Below, piece after piece: positions 11,595 through 24,423 of a stretch of DNA of 64,000 nt (the first letter of the stretch is position 1; the number at the start of each line of letters is the position of its first letter). A model generated the notes under the pieces. That model saw only the letters and a program-made list of their open reading frames with translations. It made no database searches and had not been told where the DNA came from. The DNA comes from Atherix ibis. Lineage: Eukaryota; Arthropoda; Insecta; Diptera; Athericidae. A program made the position numbers and the translations under genes. The DNA is taken from assembly GCA_958298945.1 (NCBI GenBank), contig OY282606.1, forward strand, positions 42,173,920 through 42,237,919. The letters are read 5' to 3'.

Positions 11595-12407
11595 CAATTC
11601 CATTCTCAATTCCACAATTTTGGCCATGGAAACAGCGCAGGTGTGCACACGCGCATTGTCCTGATGCAAGAGGATTTTTTTCTTCCTCAGATGGGGGCGT
11701 TCCTCTTTGATTTCCTCGCTCAACCGTTGCAATAACGACGCGTAATACGCTCCTTTTAGTGTTTTTCCTTTTTCCAAGTAGTCGATAAAAATGATGCCTT
11801 GCGAATCCCAAAAGACCGTGGCCATCACCTTGCCGGCCGATGGCACCGTTTTTGCCTTCTTTGGAGCCCGTTCACCCTTGAAAATCCACTGTGATGACTG
11901 TCTCTTCGTTTCTGGAGTGTAGTAGTGTATCCAGGTTTCGTCCACAGTGACATATCGACGAAGGAATTCGGCAGGATTACGATGAAAGAGTGCCAACATA
12001 GCTTCAGAGTCCACTACACGATTGCCGCTTATTCTCCTCTGAGAGCAAACGCGGCACCAATCTTGCCAAAAAAAATTTCACAGACAATTTTTCATGCAAA
12101 ATTGAAGCGACTGTTACTTGTGATATGCCCGTGGCCTCAACTAATTCGCGCACTTTAATTCGCCGATCGTTCAAAATCAGATCGTGGTTTTTGTCGATGA
12201 TTTTAGGAGTAGACACCACAACTGGGCGTCCTGAACGATGTTCATCTTTTGTGGATGAACGGCCACGTTTAAATTCATTCATCTAATTGTATACCGTCGC
12301 AAACACAGGTGCCATGAGCTGCATCCAACTCGGCTTTGATTTCTTTCGGGCTTAAGCCTTTCAAATGGAGATGTTTGATGACAGCCCTAAACACGTTTTT
12401 TTTCCAT
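11595..12407 (-). pseudogene. mariner transposase (irritans type), truncated and frameshifted
   Basis: The start ATG is at 12407. Compared with the copy at 25.4-26.4 kb, an extra base in the A run just after the start, an 8 base loss near 12310 and an extra C near 12026 each change the frame. Recognisable parts are GVTVDETWIHYY-like YVTVDETWIHYYTPE with the first catalytic Asp, GERAPKKAKTVPSAGKVMAT, FWDSQGIIFIDYLEKGK and LLHQDNARVHT with the second Asp. The third Asp (SPDLAPSDY in the sister copy) is beyond the break. Confidence 0.85.
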
Positions 12408-12571
12408 TGTTATGCACAAATAAATGTCGTTAACTTTGATCGACGATAGAAATTGACCTACGCTATGGATCGAGCTGAAATTTTGACAGCTGTCTTGTCA
12501 ATAATGCTACTTACCGACACTACGAGCGTAATTTCTTGGATTTTCTAAGGACTTATTGAACGACCCTCGTA
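11595..12571 (-). mobile_element. irritans/Hsmar2-like mariner, 3' end missing
   Basis: The 5' inverted repeat ends at the TA at 12570-12571 and matches those of the copies at 25314-26604 and 28859-29978. The element then stops inside the transposase gene at about 11595, just after the ELL residues that should be followed by QHPAYSPD, so the last part of the gene and the 3' inverted repeat are missing. Confidence 0.85.
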
Positions 12572-13157
12572 GTAATGAACTTTTTATACTTTCATAGCAT
12601 ATTAATTAAAAAATACAGTATACATAAGTTAGACTACCATTGTAAATTACTGTCTAAGTAATTCGTAAATTCATTAAACAGATAAATTTATTTAAAAATA
12701 TACTCTTTTCTTTTATATAAGATTATAACTAATAATTTTATTAGAAACAAAAAGAATTGTGTTAATAATTATGTTAGTTCTGAGAATATTAGAAATATGA
12801 CCTCAGTATAATATTTTATAAGATAATTTTTTGCATAATATAACAATTCATTATCGCTATTTAAATTTCAATAAGTTCTGCTTTATGGTCTTTTGTAGTC
12901 ATTTCGAATAATTTTTCCATTTTTTATGAGAATTGAACTTCCCCTTATGGCCTATCATTACCATAATCACACAGCAAAATGTTAATCGCTCATTTATTAT
13001 CTTTTCAAGCTGTTCCTCGTTGGTTTAGATATTACCTTAGCAACAAGTTGATGACTATATCGTTCAAAAGAAGAACTTAAGGAAGGATAACAATAAAAAT
13101 TGTATAAAGGAAGTAGAACAATTGATTCATTCTAAATAAATGAAGGGGTGCAGATAT

Positions 13158-13211
13158 ACTATGACTATAACTATATATGACAACGGCTATGACTATGACT
13201 ACGACTATGAG
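13158..13211. repeat. decayed (GACTAT)n microsatellite
   Basis: About nine imperfect hexamer units, with substitutions such as gacaac and gactac. Confidence 0.8.
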
Positions 13212-13368
13212 TTATGTAGTATAATGTACATAGGTACGAGGACAGTCTGTGGCATAAAAATTGACATCAGTGTTCCATAATGCCGGGTGGAACAAAATTA
13301 AGGTATATATCTTCTTGTCAGCATTGACAACAACAATAATAGCAAGGACAATAGTATCCAATATACGT

Positions 13369-13387
13369 GTATGTATGTATGTATGTA
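13369..13387. repeat. (GTAT)n microsatellite
   Basis: Between four and five GTAT units in a row. Confidence 0.8.
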
Positions 13388-14145
13388 CTTTTATATAAAC
13401 GTATGTCTGGCTATCGATATGCACATATACATATCTTAGGAGTTGAAGAATTGTGCAAAGTTGTCCTAAATTATTGAGTAGATATTGTGCAAAAAAATAG
13501 ACTCTTCATAAAATTCGATTGAAAAAGCGAATATTGACACAGCCATATACTGCAGCAAATTCTCAAGTGGTATAAACTAGATTGTATTGTCTTCGAATGA
13601 ATCTATTTGCTGATAATTTATATTAGTATCACCAGAAGAGGTTATCCATTCATATTTGCTTCAACAAAATATATTGGAAATTTGCTTGAAAAGCACATTT
13701 TCTATATTCATATCGGAACTTCCTGTACACGTACTCGTATAACTGTGATATAAAAAAAAATACACAAAAATAACTGTATAATACTAGAAACGTCTATTGC
13801 GTGACCCATATCCGTCTTATAAGAGGGTAAATTGAAAAACTATCTTCCATTTTTAGTACTTAATATTGTCTGTATGCTTGATGAGCGCAAATGAGAACCT
13901 ATTGATCAAGAAAATCGTTTCTATTTTTATTGGAACTATTGTGCAAATCACATTTTGCTCTGTTGGAAATGGTAATTTCGTATAGATAGAATATATATCA
14001 CCGAATAGATAAAATATTATTTTTTGATTAGAAAATATTCACAAAATTTTCTATCCAAAGTACCCCATCTACTACTCGTAATATCTAGTGAATTAAATAC
14101 AGATTCCCGTCGGTTTTATGCAAAATAAATCACACCGAATCGATA

Positions 14146-14385
14146 TTATGCTGCGAGTATGAACATTGTAGATTGAATGTCAATATTGTTTATGTACCAG
14201 AATATCGGAACGGATATGTTACTCCACTCGTATTTATGTTCGACATGTGCGCATAATTGACGTTCAAATAAGGCATGGCCATTTTTATTGCATTTTAGCA
14301 CAAAACCAAATATACGAATAAAGTTATTTTGTACTTCCAGGAAGGAATGTTTATTATAAAAGCGAAGACCAAATATTTGGACTAA
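14146..14385 (-). other. possible exon, unidentified
   Basis: The minus frame is open behind a pyrimidine-rich acceptor (ctattgactttttag ending at about 14386) and reads QIFGLRFYNKHSFLEVQ, GFVLKCNKNGHALFERQLC, EHKYEWSNISVPIFWYINN and ends FILAA before TAA. Codon and amino-acid mix look more protein-like than neighbouring AT ORFs. It could be a terminal exon of a host gene or chance; I do not recognise it. Confidence 0.2.
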
Positions 14386-15934
14386 AAAGTCAATAGAAAA
14401 ATTTACTTTTACCATTTAAAATAGCCAACTGAGTAGGTTCCGCAACTTTCATCTCTGAGTGGTGTTAAGCATAGTGAATTATGAGTTTAGCCATTCACAT
14501 TTTAGAAATAATTCTACATTTACGATAATATTATTTATAATTTGTTATCATCAAAAATATATTCGGTGTCACGAATTGCTGAACTAAATACAATATTTTT
14601 TAATAAAATTGCTGAAATTTTTTCAACCATAAAAATATATTATAAACATACCTTCGTTTTTTTAATGATAAATTCTTTAACATTTGGTTTTTTTTTTTGA
14701 TAATAAATATAATTCGTTTTCAGTTAACATATAATTTATGGAGTCTAGACAATACGAGAAGGACAAACTACTCTAATGGTCTAATAATAATTTCTTGTAA
14801 ATTTTCAGAGTAAATTAACTTATGAAAAGAAGCGAATTATTTTTATTTTTTCTGTTAACTAAGAAAGTGGTTTAATAGTAGTTGTAATAAAACCAATTCA
14901 AAAGGAAAAATTTCTTCTTCAATAAATTAACCAAACCTCATGAGAAGTAAATAGCAAACATTACCAAAATAAGTACTAATACAATATCTGCAAACATTTG
15001 GAATATATGAGCTTATAAAACATATAAATTAGGAAAAACTGAAGGCTAATAAATGTTTCGATGGCGATGAATGAAGCTGTTGCACGTGAAAATTGCTAAA
15101 AATTCCGTATGAAATCATTGCAAAGTACCATTTCAGTTCACGAATATCTTACGTGAAAATGTTAGCATACTATTATTTTTCATTTAAATTTGACCCTCAG
15201 GAAATAGGTGAGTAAATTACATAATATAAATAAAGCAAAACTATAGCAAAAACAAACTTTAATATGCAACCAATGAACCTATATACATACATACGTATAT
15301 CGACGTATATTCCAGGCGAGGCTGCTCAAATTTAGACTAATTTTGCCCTGAACATTTTTCAAGAGATAATTCCACTCTCTTTTATTTTATATTATTATCC
15401 TACATTTTAATAACATTATTATGATCATGATTATGAAAAATGTTAGAATCCCGAATTAATTCTTTATAATATACTTAAATATTTTTTTTGGAATTTAATT
15501 TACAAAATGACGGTAACTATTATAGACAAAAGCAGACAAAACTTACTAAATTATGGTAACTACTTTTGCTCCACAAGACGATATAGAAGACAGATCACAT
15601 ACTAATATAATTAATAATAAGCTTCCCTATTATTATTAATAATATAATTAATAATATTCCCTAACTCTATGAGTCTCCTTTGCAAAAATTTCAAACCCTT
15701 TGAACATTTAGTCTTTCCAATAAAAACAAACTCCTGATTTTGACTTTATCATGGCTCCTATATTAGAGCATATTTTCAAAAAAAAACTTTGATTTTTATT
15801 AAATAACATTTTCAAACGATGTTCTGGGAACAACATTTTTTTATTATTCTAAATATTTGTAGTTACTGAAATGATACCTAAGCCCGTTTATTCTACATTT
15901 TTTTATAATTCTTTTAGCCTCCTAAGGATCCTTG

Positions 15935-16320
15935 GAAAAAAACAAATTTGGCTTACGATCTGAACAGACTTTACTTCCTTTTATATACTATCGTCAGCAT
16001 TTTAATACTGTCACAGCTCCCAGTGCAAACATTATGAGAAACTTAATAACACGTTTGGAGGAGCATGATGCAGTATTTGATGAGCCACAAACAAATTTTA
16101 ATCGACCTACTCGTATTCGCAATAAACAGGCTGGGAGGTTGTGATCAAGTATCAACGACTACTCGTCGACGTGCTACTCAACTGGGCACCTTCAGAACAT
16201 CGCGACGACGCGTTTTGAAACTTGATATGAGGATGTTTATATACAAAATTTAATTGGCTTAAGAATTAATGCCGAGTGATGCAGCACAACGGCCACAATA
16301 TGCCAAAGTCAGTCAAATTT
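15935..16320 (+). pseudogene. DUF4817-type transposase relic, N-terminal half
   Basis: From about 15975 the frame reads YYRQHFNTVTAPSANIMRN and LITRLEEHDAVFDEP, then after frame changes STTTRRRATQLGTFRTSRRR and VLKLDMRMFIYKI, then ELMPSDAAQRPQYAKV. This is the helix-turn-helix part of the arthropod Tc1/mariner-superfamily transposase with an N-terminal DUF4817 domain (typical words: RRRATQLGISRTSLRRIL and YKIQLVQEL). The catalytic part is missing and the sequence runs straight into a Jockey relic. Confidence 0.6.
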
Positions 16321-16870
16321 GGCCCATCCTGTATTTATACCCATGATATTTCATTTCATTCTAAAACTTTCATTCTTACTTGTACAAATAATATGACTAT
16401 ACTGACCACCCCCCCCCCCCCCTATTCTGGCATGGTTTGTTAGAATTTCCAATAGCATATTCATAATATTCAATCCTGTCTTACGAGATAGACAGTGAAG
16501 GTAAATCACAAGAACATTGCTCACAATATTTTCACGCTATGCCAAAGGGTTTAATGCCAACATAATTAAACAATATACTAAACTGCCTTATTAAGTAATT
16601 TTTTCTAGATAATATATTAACCTAGATACCATATTCTAGACCAAAAGATGTCAAAATAAAAGGATGTATCGACAAAAATAAACTTTTAATGTAAAGCCGA
16701 TTTGGACTTATGGAATTGATCTTTTGTGTTCAGCCAAATGATCCAATTCCTACCGCCACCAATTTTTATCATTCAAAATCCTCCACAAAATTGTTGAAGA
16801 TACCTTTTACATTTATAATAATGTATTCTAAAGATCAGTGTACTTCTCCCGGGAATAAAATTTTATTCCC
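16321..16870 (+). pseudogene. Jockey-type LINE RT relic
   Basis: The first part reads IYTHDISFHSKTFILTCTNN, where the catalytic YADD has decayed to CTNN, then MTILT. After a run of 14 C (16409-16422) and a gap, VKPIWTYGIDLLCSAK appears near 16700 and FLSFKILHKIVED near 16780, the conserved block after the RT palm in Jockey elements. Many stops; RT only, no endonuclease. Confidence 0.65.
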
Positions 16871-17259
16871 GTTTATCGCTTTATCATAATCCAGTTGTAA
16901 GATAACTTTATTAAATTACCCTCCTCAAATGCATATTTCAGACACTAAAAAGTCATTGGTCTCGGGATTTTGCAGAATCTTCTTACTCTCATTTAAAGTA
17001 GAAATTTTCGTTCGAATTAATAGTTATCAAAAAATTTAAATTAAATAGACTAAACATACGTGTATTTTTAAATCTAAAAACCGAATATAGTAACAGACAG
17101 CTTTAGATAATAGTATTTAAGACCGTAAAGGCTTATAGGGGATAAACATCCATTAAATCTTCTCTTTTTTTATAAACTAATTATTTTAACTAATTATGGG
17201 ACTAGTAACGCCTAAATCTTCGAAAAGTACTCCAGAAAAGAAACTAACTGATAGATTTC
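16871..17259. other. AT-rich spacer
   Basis: Nothing recognised. Confidence 0.6.
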
Positions 17260-17600
17260 AAACAAGGGATTAGGTATGATTTGGAGGACAAGATTGAAAA
17301 CTTTTTGTAACGAGGCACTGCTAAATTACGAACATCATGAATATAAGAACGATGAATGTCACTATTGCGTACAAACAAAAGAGCATCAACAATTTAACGA
17401 AGTATTTTCGATAGGATAAATTGAATTCAATGGAAAATACTGTCTATAAGTCCATATTGGTTTCAGTAGGGTATTGTAAAAAAGTACTTTGTTATCTGTA
17501 GTCAGTTTAGAATGTTTGTCTAGAAATCGATGCCGTTGTCAGTCCCGCTTGTTAAGTTCTAGTTTTTTTAGCCTTGCTGGCGAAGTCCATGTCATAAATC
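17260..17600 (-). pseudogene. Jockey-type LINE RT relic, thumb region
   Basis: The minus strand from 17600 reads LELNKRDxQRHRFLDKHSKL, TTDNKVLFYNTLLKPIWTYR (near 17475), LSKILRxIVDALLFVRNSDI and HRSYIHDVRN. These match the block around LKPIWTYG and WYVRNxxIHRDL just after the RT catalytic domain in Jockey LINEs. The same block occurs at 9.3-9.4 kb (minus) and 16.7 kb (plus). Stops are present in all parts. Confidence 0.65.
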
Positions 17601-19834
17601 TTCTTTTATTAAAAAATGTACTCTTCAGTTTTGTTTATTTAGAAAATATTCTTATAGTTGCAAAGATAACTAAATATAATTTTCTTATTATATTTAATTT
17701 TTTTATTGTAGTAAATTAACTTCATTCTTCTTTTTAAAATAAAAGTATAAATTTAATTTAAAAAGAAGAGTGAGTAAAGACGAAGGCAATTTACTAAAAT
17801 AAATTATTTTAAAAAGAAGAATATTTTTCTAGCTAATTTTAATTAAATTTATTTTAAAGAAAAAAACTGAATAATATAATTTTAGCCTTGTTAAAATTAA
17901 AATATCTGTTTTTGATAATATTATTTTTTAAGAGAACATATTCATCTATGTAGTGAGATATTTAAACATGTTATCTTAAGGAAAAAACGGCAGATAAGAT
18001 ACATTTTTCGAAATAATAATGGAAATATAGTACCTCGTTTCATAATTTAATATTGATTCAGGTTTATGCGCATTTTTTAACATGTCCCGTATCATCTATA
18101 CAGACAATTTTATTCTATTTCTTTGATATCCTTAAGTAGAAATATATTGAGTTTTATTTCTGGTTTAATCTTATATTCTGGTAGTGTTCGTATCTGTGTC
18201 AGTTTCATTGTTGTATCTTGGAACGCATACAATACTATTTCTATTAAGGAAATATTTTTCACTCCAGCATTTGTTATCAATCCTGTACATACCGTGTAGA
18301 TGGAGTTCTAGTAAATAGAAAATCCTTGAAATATTCTACAAATACAAAATATTTAAGTGATTTTTTCCTTTTGTTTGGAGGATTGAATCGTAAAGCAAAA
18401 TGATTTTCTCTCAGTTGGTTCCATTAATTCTACAAACACATAGACAACTAACGCTCTGATCTATAATTGAGAAAATCTGATTCATTTTGAGATAAATTTA
18501 TTTTCTTAGTACAATATCTTGTACGTAGTTGAAATTGAGCGGCTTTATTTCTATTATAATATAATATATTATATTCGAATAAAATTGCTATATTATACAA
18601 ATAGATTAATATTTTTTTTATATGTATAATTACTCGTTACTACACAGCAAACTCGTATGGTTGTACAATCTAAATGAAGTAATTAGTATTGTTAAATCTT
18701 TACTGAAAAGTTCCAATAATATTTAGTTCACGTTTTTAATAAATAAATCCAATCCGGAAATACGTACACTATTTGGTGTACAAAATCAATACAAGCCATG
18801 ATTGTAATAATATTTTAACTTAAATGAGACAACTGGCAAAAACACAACAACGTCACGTTAAGGAGATCAACTAAACAAGCCATTTGTATGCTCCGATGGA
18901 ATCCAATTTGCTCTTGAGAGCTTTCTTCAATAATCAAATATACTTACAAACCTATAATCGATGAATTGATTCCAAAAAGTTTAATTAATTCTTCTATAAT
19001 AGATTAATTTTCGTAAAGAATACCATCCACCCAACATTGTTAATCTTCTACTACTCATATACTAAAATTACAATACATAAAATATTTTATGATAAAAAAA
19101 ATTAAATTCCATCTTAATGTTTGTTGGTTTTTTATATGAAACTAAGAATAGCATAAATTCTTAATATTATTTGATTAAATCATATATATAACGTATATTA
19201 TTACTAATAGTTTGCATATAAACATCTACAAAAGTAATTTTTCATATTCAATGGAGCTATAATCAACAACGAAGCTGGTCGGAATTGAACAATTGATCAA
19301 TAAATTTTGCAACATTTTGTAATTGAAATTCACATTGTCGAGGTTAGATACTTTAATGAAAACATACATACTCGTAATGTACAAGTTCACTTAAATATAC
19401 TACAAATAGAAGGATGAATTAAATTATTCATAAATTGATTGAATTAGATTTTCTTAAAATAACTGGAGAAAATTGAAATATTATACTACATCAAATAGAT
19501 GAAACACATTTCTGGTCCCTTTCTAAATATTCTTGAAAATAATAACATCAATTCAGTATTTTATGAAAATAATTTAATTTTGTATTTTTTTTTATTTCAC
19601 TGCCTTAGACATGTTTAATATAGAAATTTTCTTATTTTATCGTTCATGCGCAATTGATATTTATTAATTGTTAAAAATTATATTTATATTTTTAAGAACA
19701 TTTGTTAACGTGTTTCTAGAGCAATTTTAGAACAAGTATTATTTTTTATAGTATTTATTTAAGACTCTATGCTTTCTGAGACTGATTTTATTTGCAACAA
19801 TTTAATATAATCCTTGTTAATTTTTATCTCCTCT
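17601..19834. other. AT-rich, no gene recognised
   Basis: Low-complexity DNA without coding signal. Confidence 0.6.
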
Positions 19835-20340
19835 AAAGTAGTTTTCTTGAGCAGTTATATATCGGTGGGGGGATTTTTTCAACTCTTCATACCATTTGCG
19901 GGTAGACTTCAACTACAATTGCTTTCAGCTCCTCTGGTTCACTCTGTTGGATATTAATTACAGCACTAAAGTTACATCCTAATTAGTGTTTTTTTAATCT
20001 TGGGAAATAAAAAAAGTCAGACAGACTCTGACTAGAGTAACTCAAGAATATTTATTACCGCCAAAAACTCGTTGATAAAGCTAGTTCTATGACCTTTCAA
20101 GGACTACTTTATAACTTCTATATAAACCGACGGTCTAACTTCACAAAAACCGTTACATCATTTTTAGAAAATGGAAAGTTCGTTGAATTGAACGGTATCA
20201 TTTTTTGTAACGCACTACAAAAGCACTCCGAACGAGGTTAAAACTTGTACTGACCGCACCGAAGGGACTCTCGTACAAACCATGTGCAAAGAAAGTCCAC
20301 AGTATTGCCAAATAGCTCTCAGTGATTTCTTTTCTATCTC
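19835..20340 (-). pseudogene. ancient mariner transposase relic, C-terminal half
   Basis: On the minus strand the pieces run in order: TSFINEFLAVINILEL near 20080, FFYFPRLKKH near 20010, NFSAVINIQQSEPEELKAI near 19950, then RKWYEELKKSPHRYITAQEN and YFRGDKN ending at about 19837. This is the mariner C-terminus (usually ...EELKKRLHRCI...GNYFEGD). Two stops and frame changes are visible. The stretch at 20255-20330 recurs near 42440-42530 and looks like shared upstream sequence. Same degenerate family as the pieces at 41.7, 49.7, 53.1 and 60.2 kb. Confidence 0.6.
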
Positions 20341-20444
20341 ACTTCATTTTACCTGTATCGGTAAAGAGTGTTTTCAACAACAACAAATTATAGAATATGA
20401 TCTTGAGATGCAGAACTAGTATTATTCGTTCTCCTTGTTTAGTA

Positions 20445-21369
20445 TACGAGGTCTGTTCAAAAAGTATCACGAATATTGAACTTCCGCGGATTACGTATAT
20501 TCGATTTTCGATTTTTTTAAAAGATACTCATGTCTCTCACTTATGCTGATAAGTTTGGCCATTTTGAATGTTCAATTAATTTTTGACAGCTGCTTTGCTT
20601 GCACGTGTTTCGGCTCGTCTTCGATTTTTGCCCATTCCAAAAAATGGATCAAAGTATCTGTATCAAATTTTATGTGAAAAACAAAATTAATTGTGCGGAC
20701 ACATTCCGAATGTTGACTGTTGCAAATGGTGAAGCTACCTTGGACCGAAGCAACGTTAATCGGTGGTATAAAATGTTCTCAGAGGGCAGAGAAGATGTGA
20801 ACGACGAAAAGCATGCCGAACGCCCAAGCACGTCAACAACAGACAATTGCAGGGGCGTGGTGCATTATGAGTTCTTGCCACAGGGTAGAACAATCAATTA
20901 GGAATATTACTTGTAAGTTATGCGCAAGTTGCGTGAAGTAATCCGCCAGACACGCCCGGATTTGTGGATGAACAAAAATTGGCTTTTGCACCATGATAAC
21001 GCCCCTGCTCACGCAGCGTTGCTTGTGCCCGAATTTTTTGCCAAAAACAACACACTAATAATGCCGCAGCTACCGTATTCCCCAGATCTGGCCCCCTGTG
21101 ACTTTTTCTTTTTCACGAAACTGAAGAGCCCCATGAAAGGACGACGCTACGCTACGATTGAAGAGATAAAGACGGCATCAAAGTAGGAGGTCAACAAGAT
21201 CACAAAAAATGATTTTTTGAAGTGCTTCGAGGATTGGAAAAAACGTTGGCACAATTGTATAATATATGGTGGGGATTATTTTGAAGTGGACAAAATAAAT
21301 ATTCATGAATAAATAAATAATTTTTGAAAAAAACACAAAATTCGCGATACTTTTTGAACAGACCGCGTA
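20445..21369 (+). mobile_element. mariner, internally deleted, with both TIRs
   Basis: The inverted repeats are 'cgaggtctgttcaaaaagta' at the left and its near-complement ending gaacagaccgcg at the right, flanked by TA on each side (20445-20446, 21368-21369). At about 925 bp it is shorter than the usual 1.3 kb mariner. Confidence 0.85.
20644..21312 (+). pseudogene. mariner transposase, deleted and with three stops
   Basis: The ATG at 20644 opens MDQSICIKFYVKNKINCADT, followed by REDVNDEKHAERPSTSTTDN. There the gene jumps to CRGVVHYEFLPQGRTIN, losing the end of the DNA-binding half and the first catalytic Asp block. In-frame stops follow at 20899 and 20914, then MRKLREVIRQTRP, WLLHHDNAPAHAAL with the second Asp, SPDLAPCDFFFF with the third, KSPMKGRRYATIEEIKTASK, a third stop at 21184, and FLKCFEDWKKRWHNCI up to TAA at 21310. 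The family is a mariner group different from the other copies here; subfamily not certain. Confidence 0.8.
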
Positions 21370-21689
21370 TATTTGTTGATAATTATGAAAATATGACTGT
21401 AAATAGTATGCAAATAGTAAGATTTTTACCCAAGCATAAAAGTAATTTTTAGATAGTTCTTGTCATGTAAAAAAATATTATCATTTATTTCTAGTAGAAA
21501 TAAAAATTTTTTAATGTCATTTTTTACAATATTTATACTTAAATTTAAATTCTTGGCGATATGACAACTCATAGAAAGGAAGGCTGGGAAACCGCAAAAA
21601 TTTATTTTTTTATATATATAGTGTGGCAGGATGTATTGCTATTTTAGAAAATCTAAGTATTTAAAATATCCTATATGACGAAAAAAACT
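21370..21689. other. AT-rich spacer
   Basis: Nothing recognised. Confidence 0.6.
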
Positions 21690-21835
21690 CCTTTTTGTGA
21701 GTCTTTCAAGGAGCAATAATGTAAATCGACGATCTTATCTCATAACAGCCCGTACTCGTTCCACGTCTTCATCAGTGTTTGCAGAGATTTGTCTTCCACG
21801 GCCTTGAGGCCCTACAAAAATCCTTATTACATTGA
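21690..21835 (-). pseudogene. ancient mariner relic, DNA-binding half
   Basis: The minus strand reads IFVGPQGRGRQISANTDEDV, ERVRAVMR, a stop, and DRRFTLLLL. This fits the linker after the first helix-turn-helix of mariners (pattern RPGRPSTS.TDENVERVREL...DRRLT). It has the same orientation as the C-terminal relic at 19835-20340 and could be the other half of it, separated by the younger mariner at 20445-21369. Confidence 0.5.
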
Positions 21836-24423
21836 AAAATTTATGCTCTCGATAATGAATGTTAATATTCATCAAGCTCGTAAGTCAAATTTGTAGATTA
21901 AATTGAAATTTAAGATTATTTACCTGAATGTTTCCGCCCATTTATTGAGAAAAAAAATTGGCCATTATATGTATTGTTCTTTATGAGATAAATATAACTC
22001 AACTAATATATTATAATTAATTTGTAGTTAAATTTATTTTTTACAAATTTAAAAATAGTAGCATAATTATAAATAAGTAAATTCTATGGCAATTACTTTA
22101 GCAAATTATAATATAGTTACTTCAAAATATGTTATATTCTATCTAGAACAATAATTTTAAAAAATTGTTATTTATTTCTCTACTATATATTTATGCAAAT
22201 ATTTATTGTTTATTTGTAAATAAACTCTTGTTTATAAAAATAGTTACAAAACAATTCATATTCTTTAATAACTCAAGCTTAGAATAAACAAAAAAAAATC
22301 GAAATAGGCCAAATTTAATATTAGGAAAAAGTTTTTAAATATATTTGAAAACTTTCACTTTCAACAAGACAATTTTTTAAAATATTCTTTTGAATTTGTT
22401 TTTGGGTTTTTTTTCGTTCAAATAATCTATATATAATTTTGAAAACTTTTCCATATACCAAGAAAATGTTAAACTTTCTTCATTTTATCTCTAGCAAAAA
22501 TACGAAGAAAAAAAATATTCTTTCTATTTTTATATTATGGAAAATATGTAACATTTTGCAAAATGTACAAAATATAAACTCAAATTAAATGAATAACTTT
22601 ATGAAGATGATATTAACTGAATTTAAATTAAGTACAAACAATAATTTTTGCACACCGGCACAAGTTGTAAAGTTACACATTTTACATTATTTCAACTTTT
22701 CTTTCCGTCTAATATTAACATAGAGATAGGAGAGCAAAAGTACATTTGTTGCAAAAAAAAGGATACTGTATTTATGACTATTTTTATTATTATACGAATA
22801 AAGTCAATAGGAACGTTTGTCGTACATTTTAGAATTTATAAGCATAAAAAATATGTACATCAACAAAAAAGGGTCAGGAAATAGAAGTATAATTTATATT
22901 TACTGAAGCAAATATTTCTGTTAAGGTCGTAGAGCTTTTACCATACTTATAAAAAGAACGTGAATCTAATAAATAACTCTGGTCAAGAAGAAAGATTCTA
23001 CAAAAATGAAAGAGCAAATGATAAACCCACGATGTCGCTTTGAGGAATTTTTTTAAAAACATTCCGCGAATATTCTAGTCGCCCATCTCGTAAATAATTG
23101 CGTTTCAGAATATTTATTTTTTGTTTTTTTTTCTGTTGTGATAGCTACTAGTAAGTATTAGACATTTTATAGTCAAGCTAGGATGTCTTCTATAAAGCTG
23201 TAGGTACCGTGACAGTGCCGTTGCTTCCTAAAGCATGGATTACAGGATAAGGAAAATTTGAAAACCATACTCGTACATACAAAAGCTAAGCAATTTGTGG
23301 GGACAATGTAGAAACTTTGTGAACTTGTATTCGAAAAAGTTTTTTTTTAAATTTTTCTTTTTTCTTTAGTTAATAAGAAAAAATTACCATCTATTCTCTA
23401 TTTAAGGACAAATGTATAGAATATATTTGAATATATGCGTAAGCATCAGTTGGTTTAGTATATTGTATATAATAAATGATTTTTAAGCAGCTGGAATAAG
23501 GAATTGAGGAAAATATGCACAAGCCACTATTTACTGTCAACAGAATTTATATTTGTTATTTAAAATATTTACTTTTTTTTCTATATTATATAATATTTCT
23601 TTTCATTTTATACAAAATTTGAAATCCTTTTCCTGCTAAAACTTAATTATCGTTCGCTCATATTTGTATTGATTTTAATTGTAGATTTTTATGCTATATT
23701 AAAAAAAAAACTGGTATTTTTTGTATTTTATTCATACGTGTAGATACTATACATAATGTAACTAAATGAAAATGAATATACTTAAATAGCTTTAAAACTC
23801 CTTGTAACAAATGCTGTCCTTCTGTTTCTTGAACATCTCCAATCCAAATCAATGTGGAGAATTTGTCAGTCTCTGTGTTTTTCTCTCCTTACAATTAATT
23901 ATATTTAATTACTATAACCGAAAAAAAATATTTTCCTTCTAACATACGCAATTAATCATGCCAGCTATTTTTTCTATTCTTATCCTTATAAATGAGGTGG
24001 AATATCTACAAAAAATTTGAACTTTGAAATAATTAAGTTTAGTTTTAAAATTAAAACTTTTTTAATTTTTTGTTCATTCTTGTATGTGTTTAAAAGGAAC
24101 TTGAAATAGAGAATAAATTCTTTTGCAAAAAAAATTGCTACACGTATTCTTACAGTATAATTTTCGATAAACTAAAATATTCGATTATATTTTTTTTAAT
24201 AACATCCACCTTACACTTTTTTTTGCTCTAGAAATTTCCAAAATACAACAAACCTAAAATAACATAATCTTTATACAGATCCATTAGTTTTCTTCAAATT
24301 CTAGAAAAATTTCTCGAAAAACACTCTGAAATTCTAATAGCATCTTTTTTTTTGAACAGAAAGAGTATTTTCTAGGTGAATTTCTATATATTTCTTATAC
24401 ATTTAAAATAGTATGGCAACCTG
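21836..24423. other. AT-rich, no gene recognised
   Basis: Low-complexity DNA. An unidentified minus frame at about 22874-23062 (with SYLLDSRSFYKYGKSSTTL) has some protein-like character but no homology I can name. Confidence 0.55.

Larger units (their letters stand above)
12572..15934. other. AT-rich with microsatellites, no gene recognised
   Basis: Contains a decayed (GACTAT)n tract near 13158-13211, a (GTAT)n tract near 13369-13387 and an unidentified minus-strand ORF at 14146-14385. A short AT inverted duplication lies at about 15605-15655. Confidence 0.55.

Noticed and set aside
13212..13424. 70-codon minus ORF
   Set aside because: It results from reading through the GTAT microsatellite.
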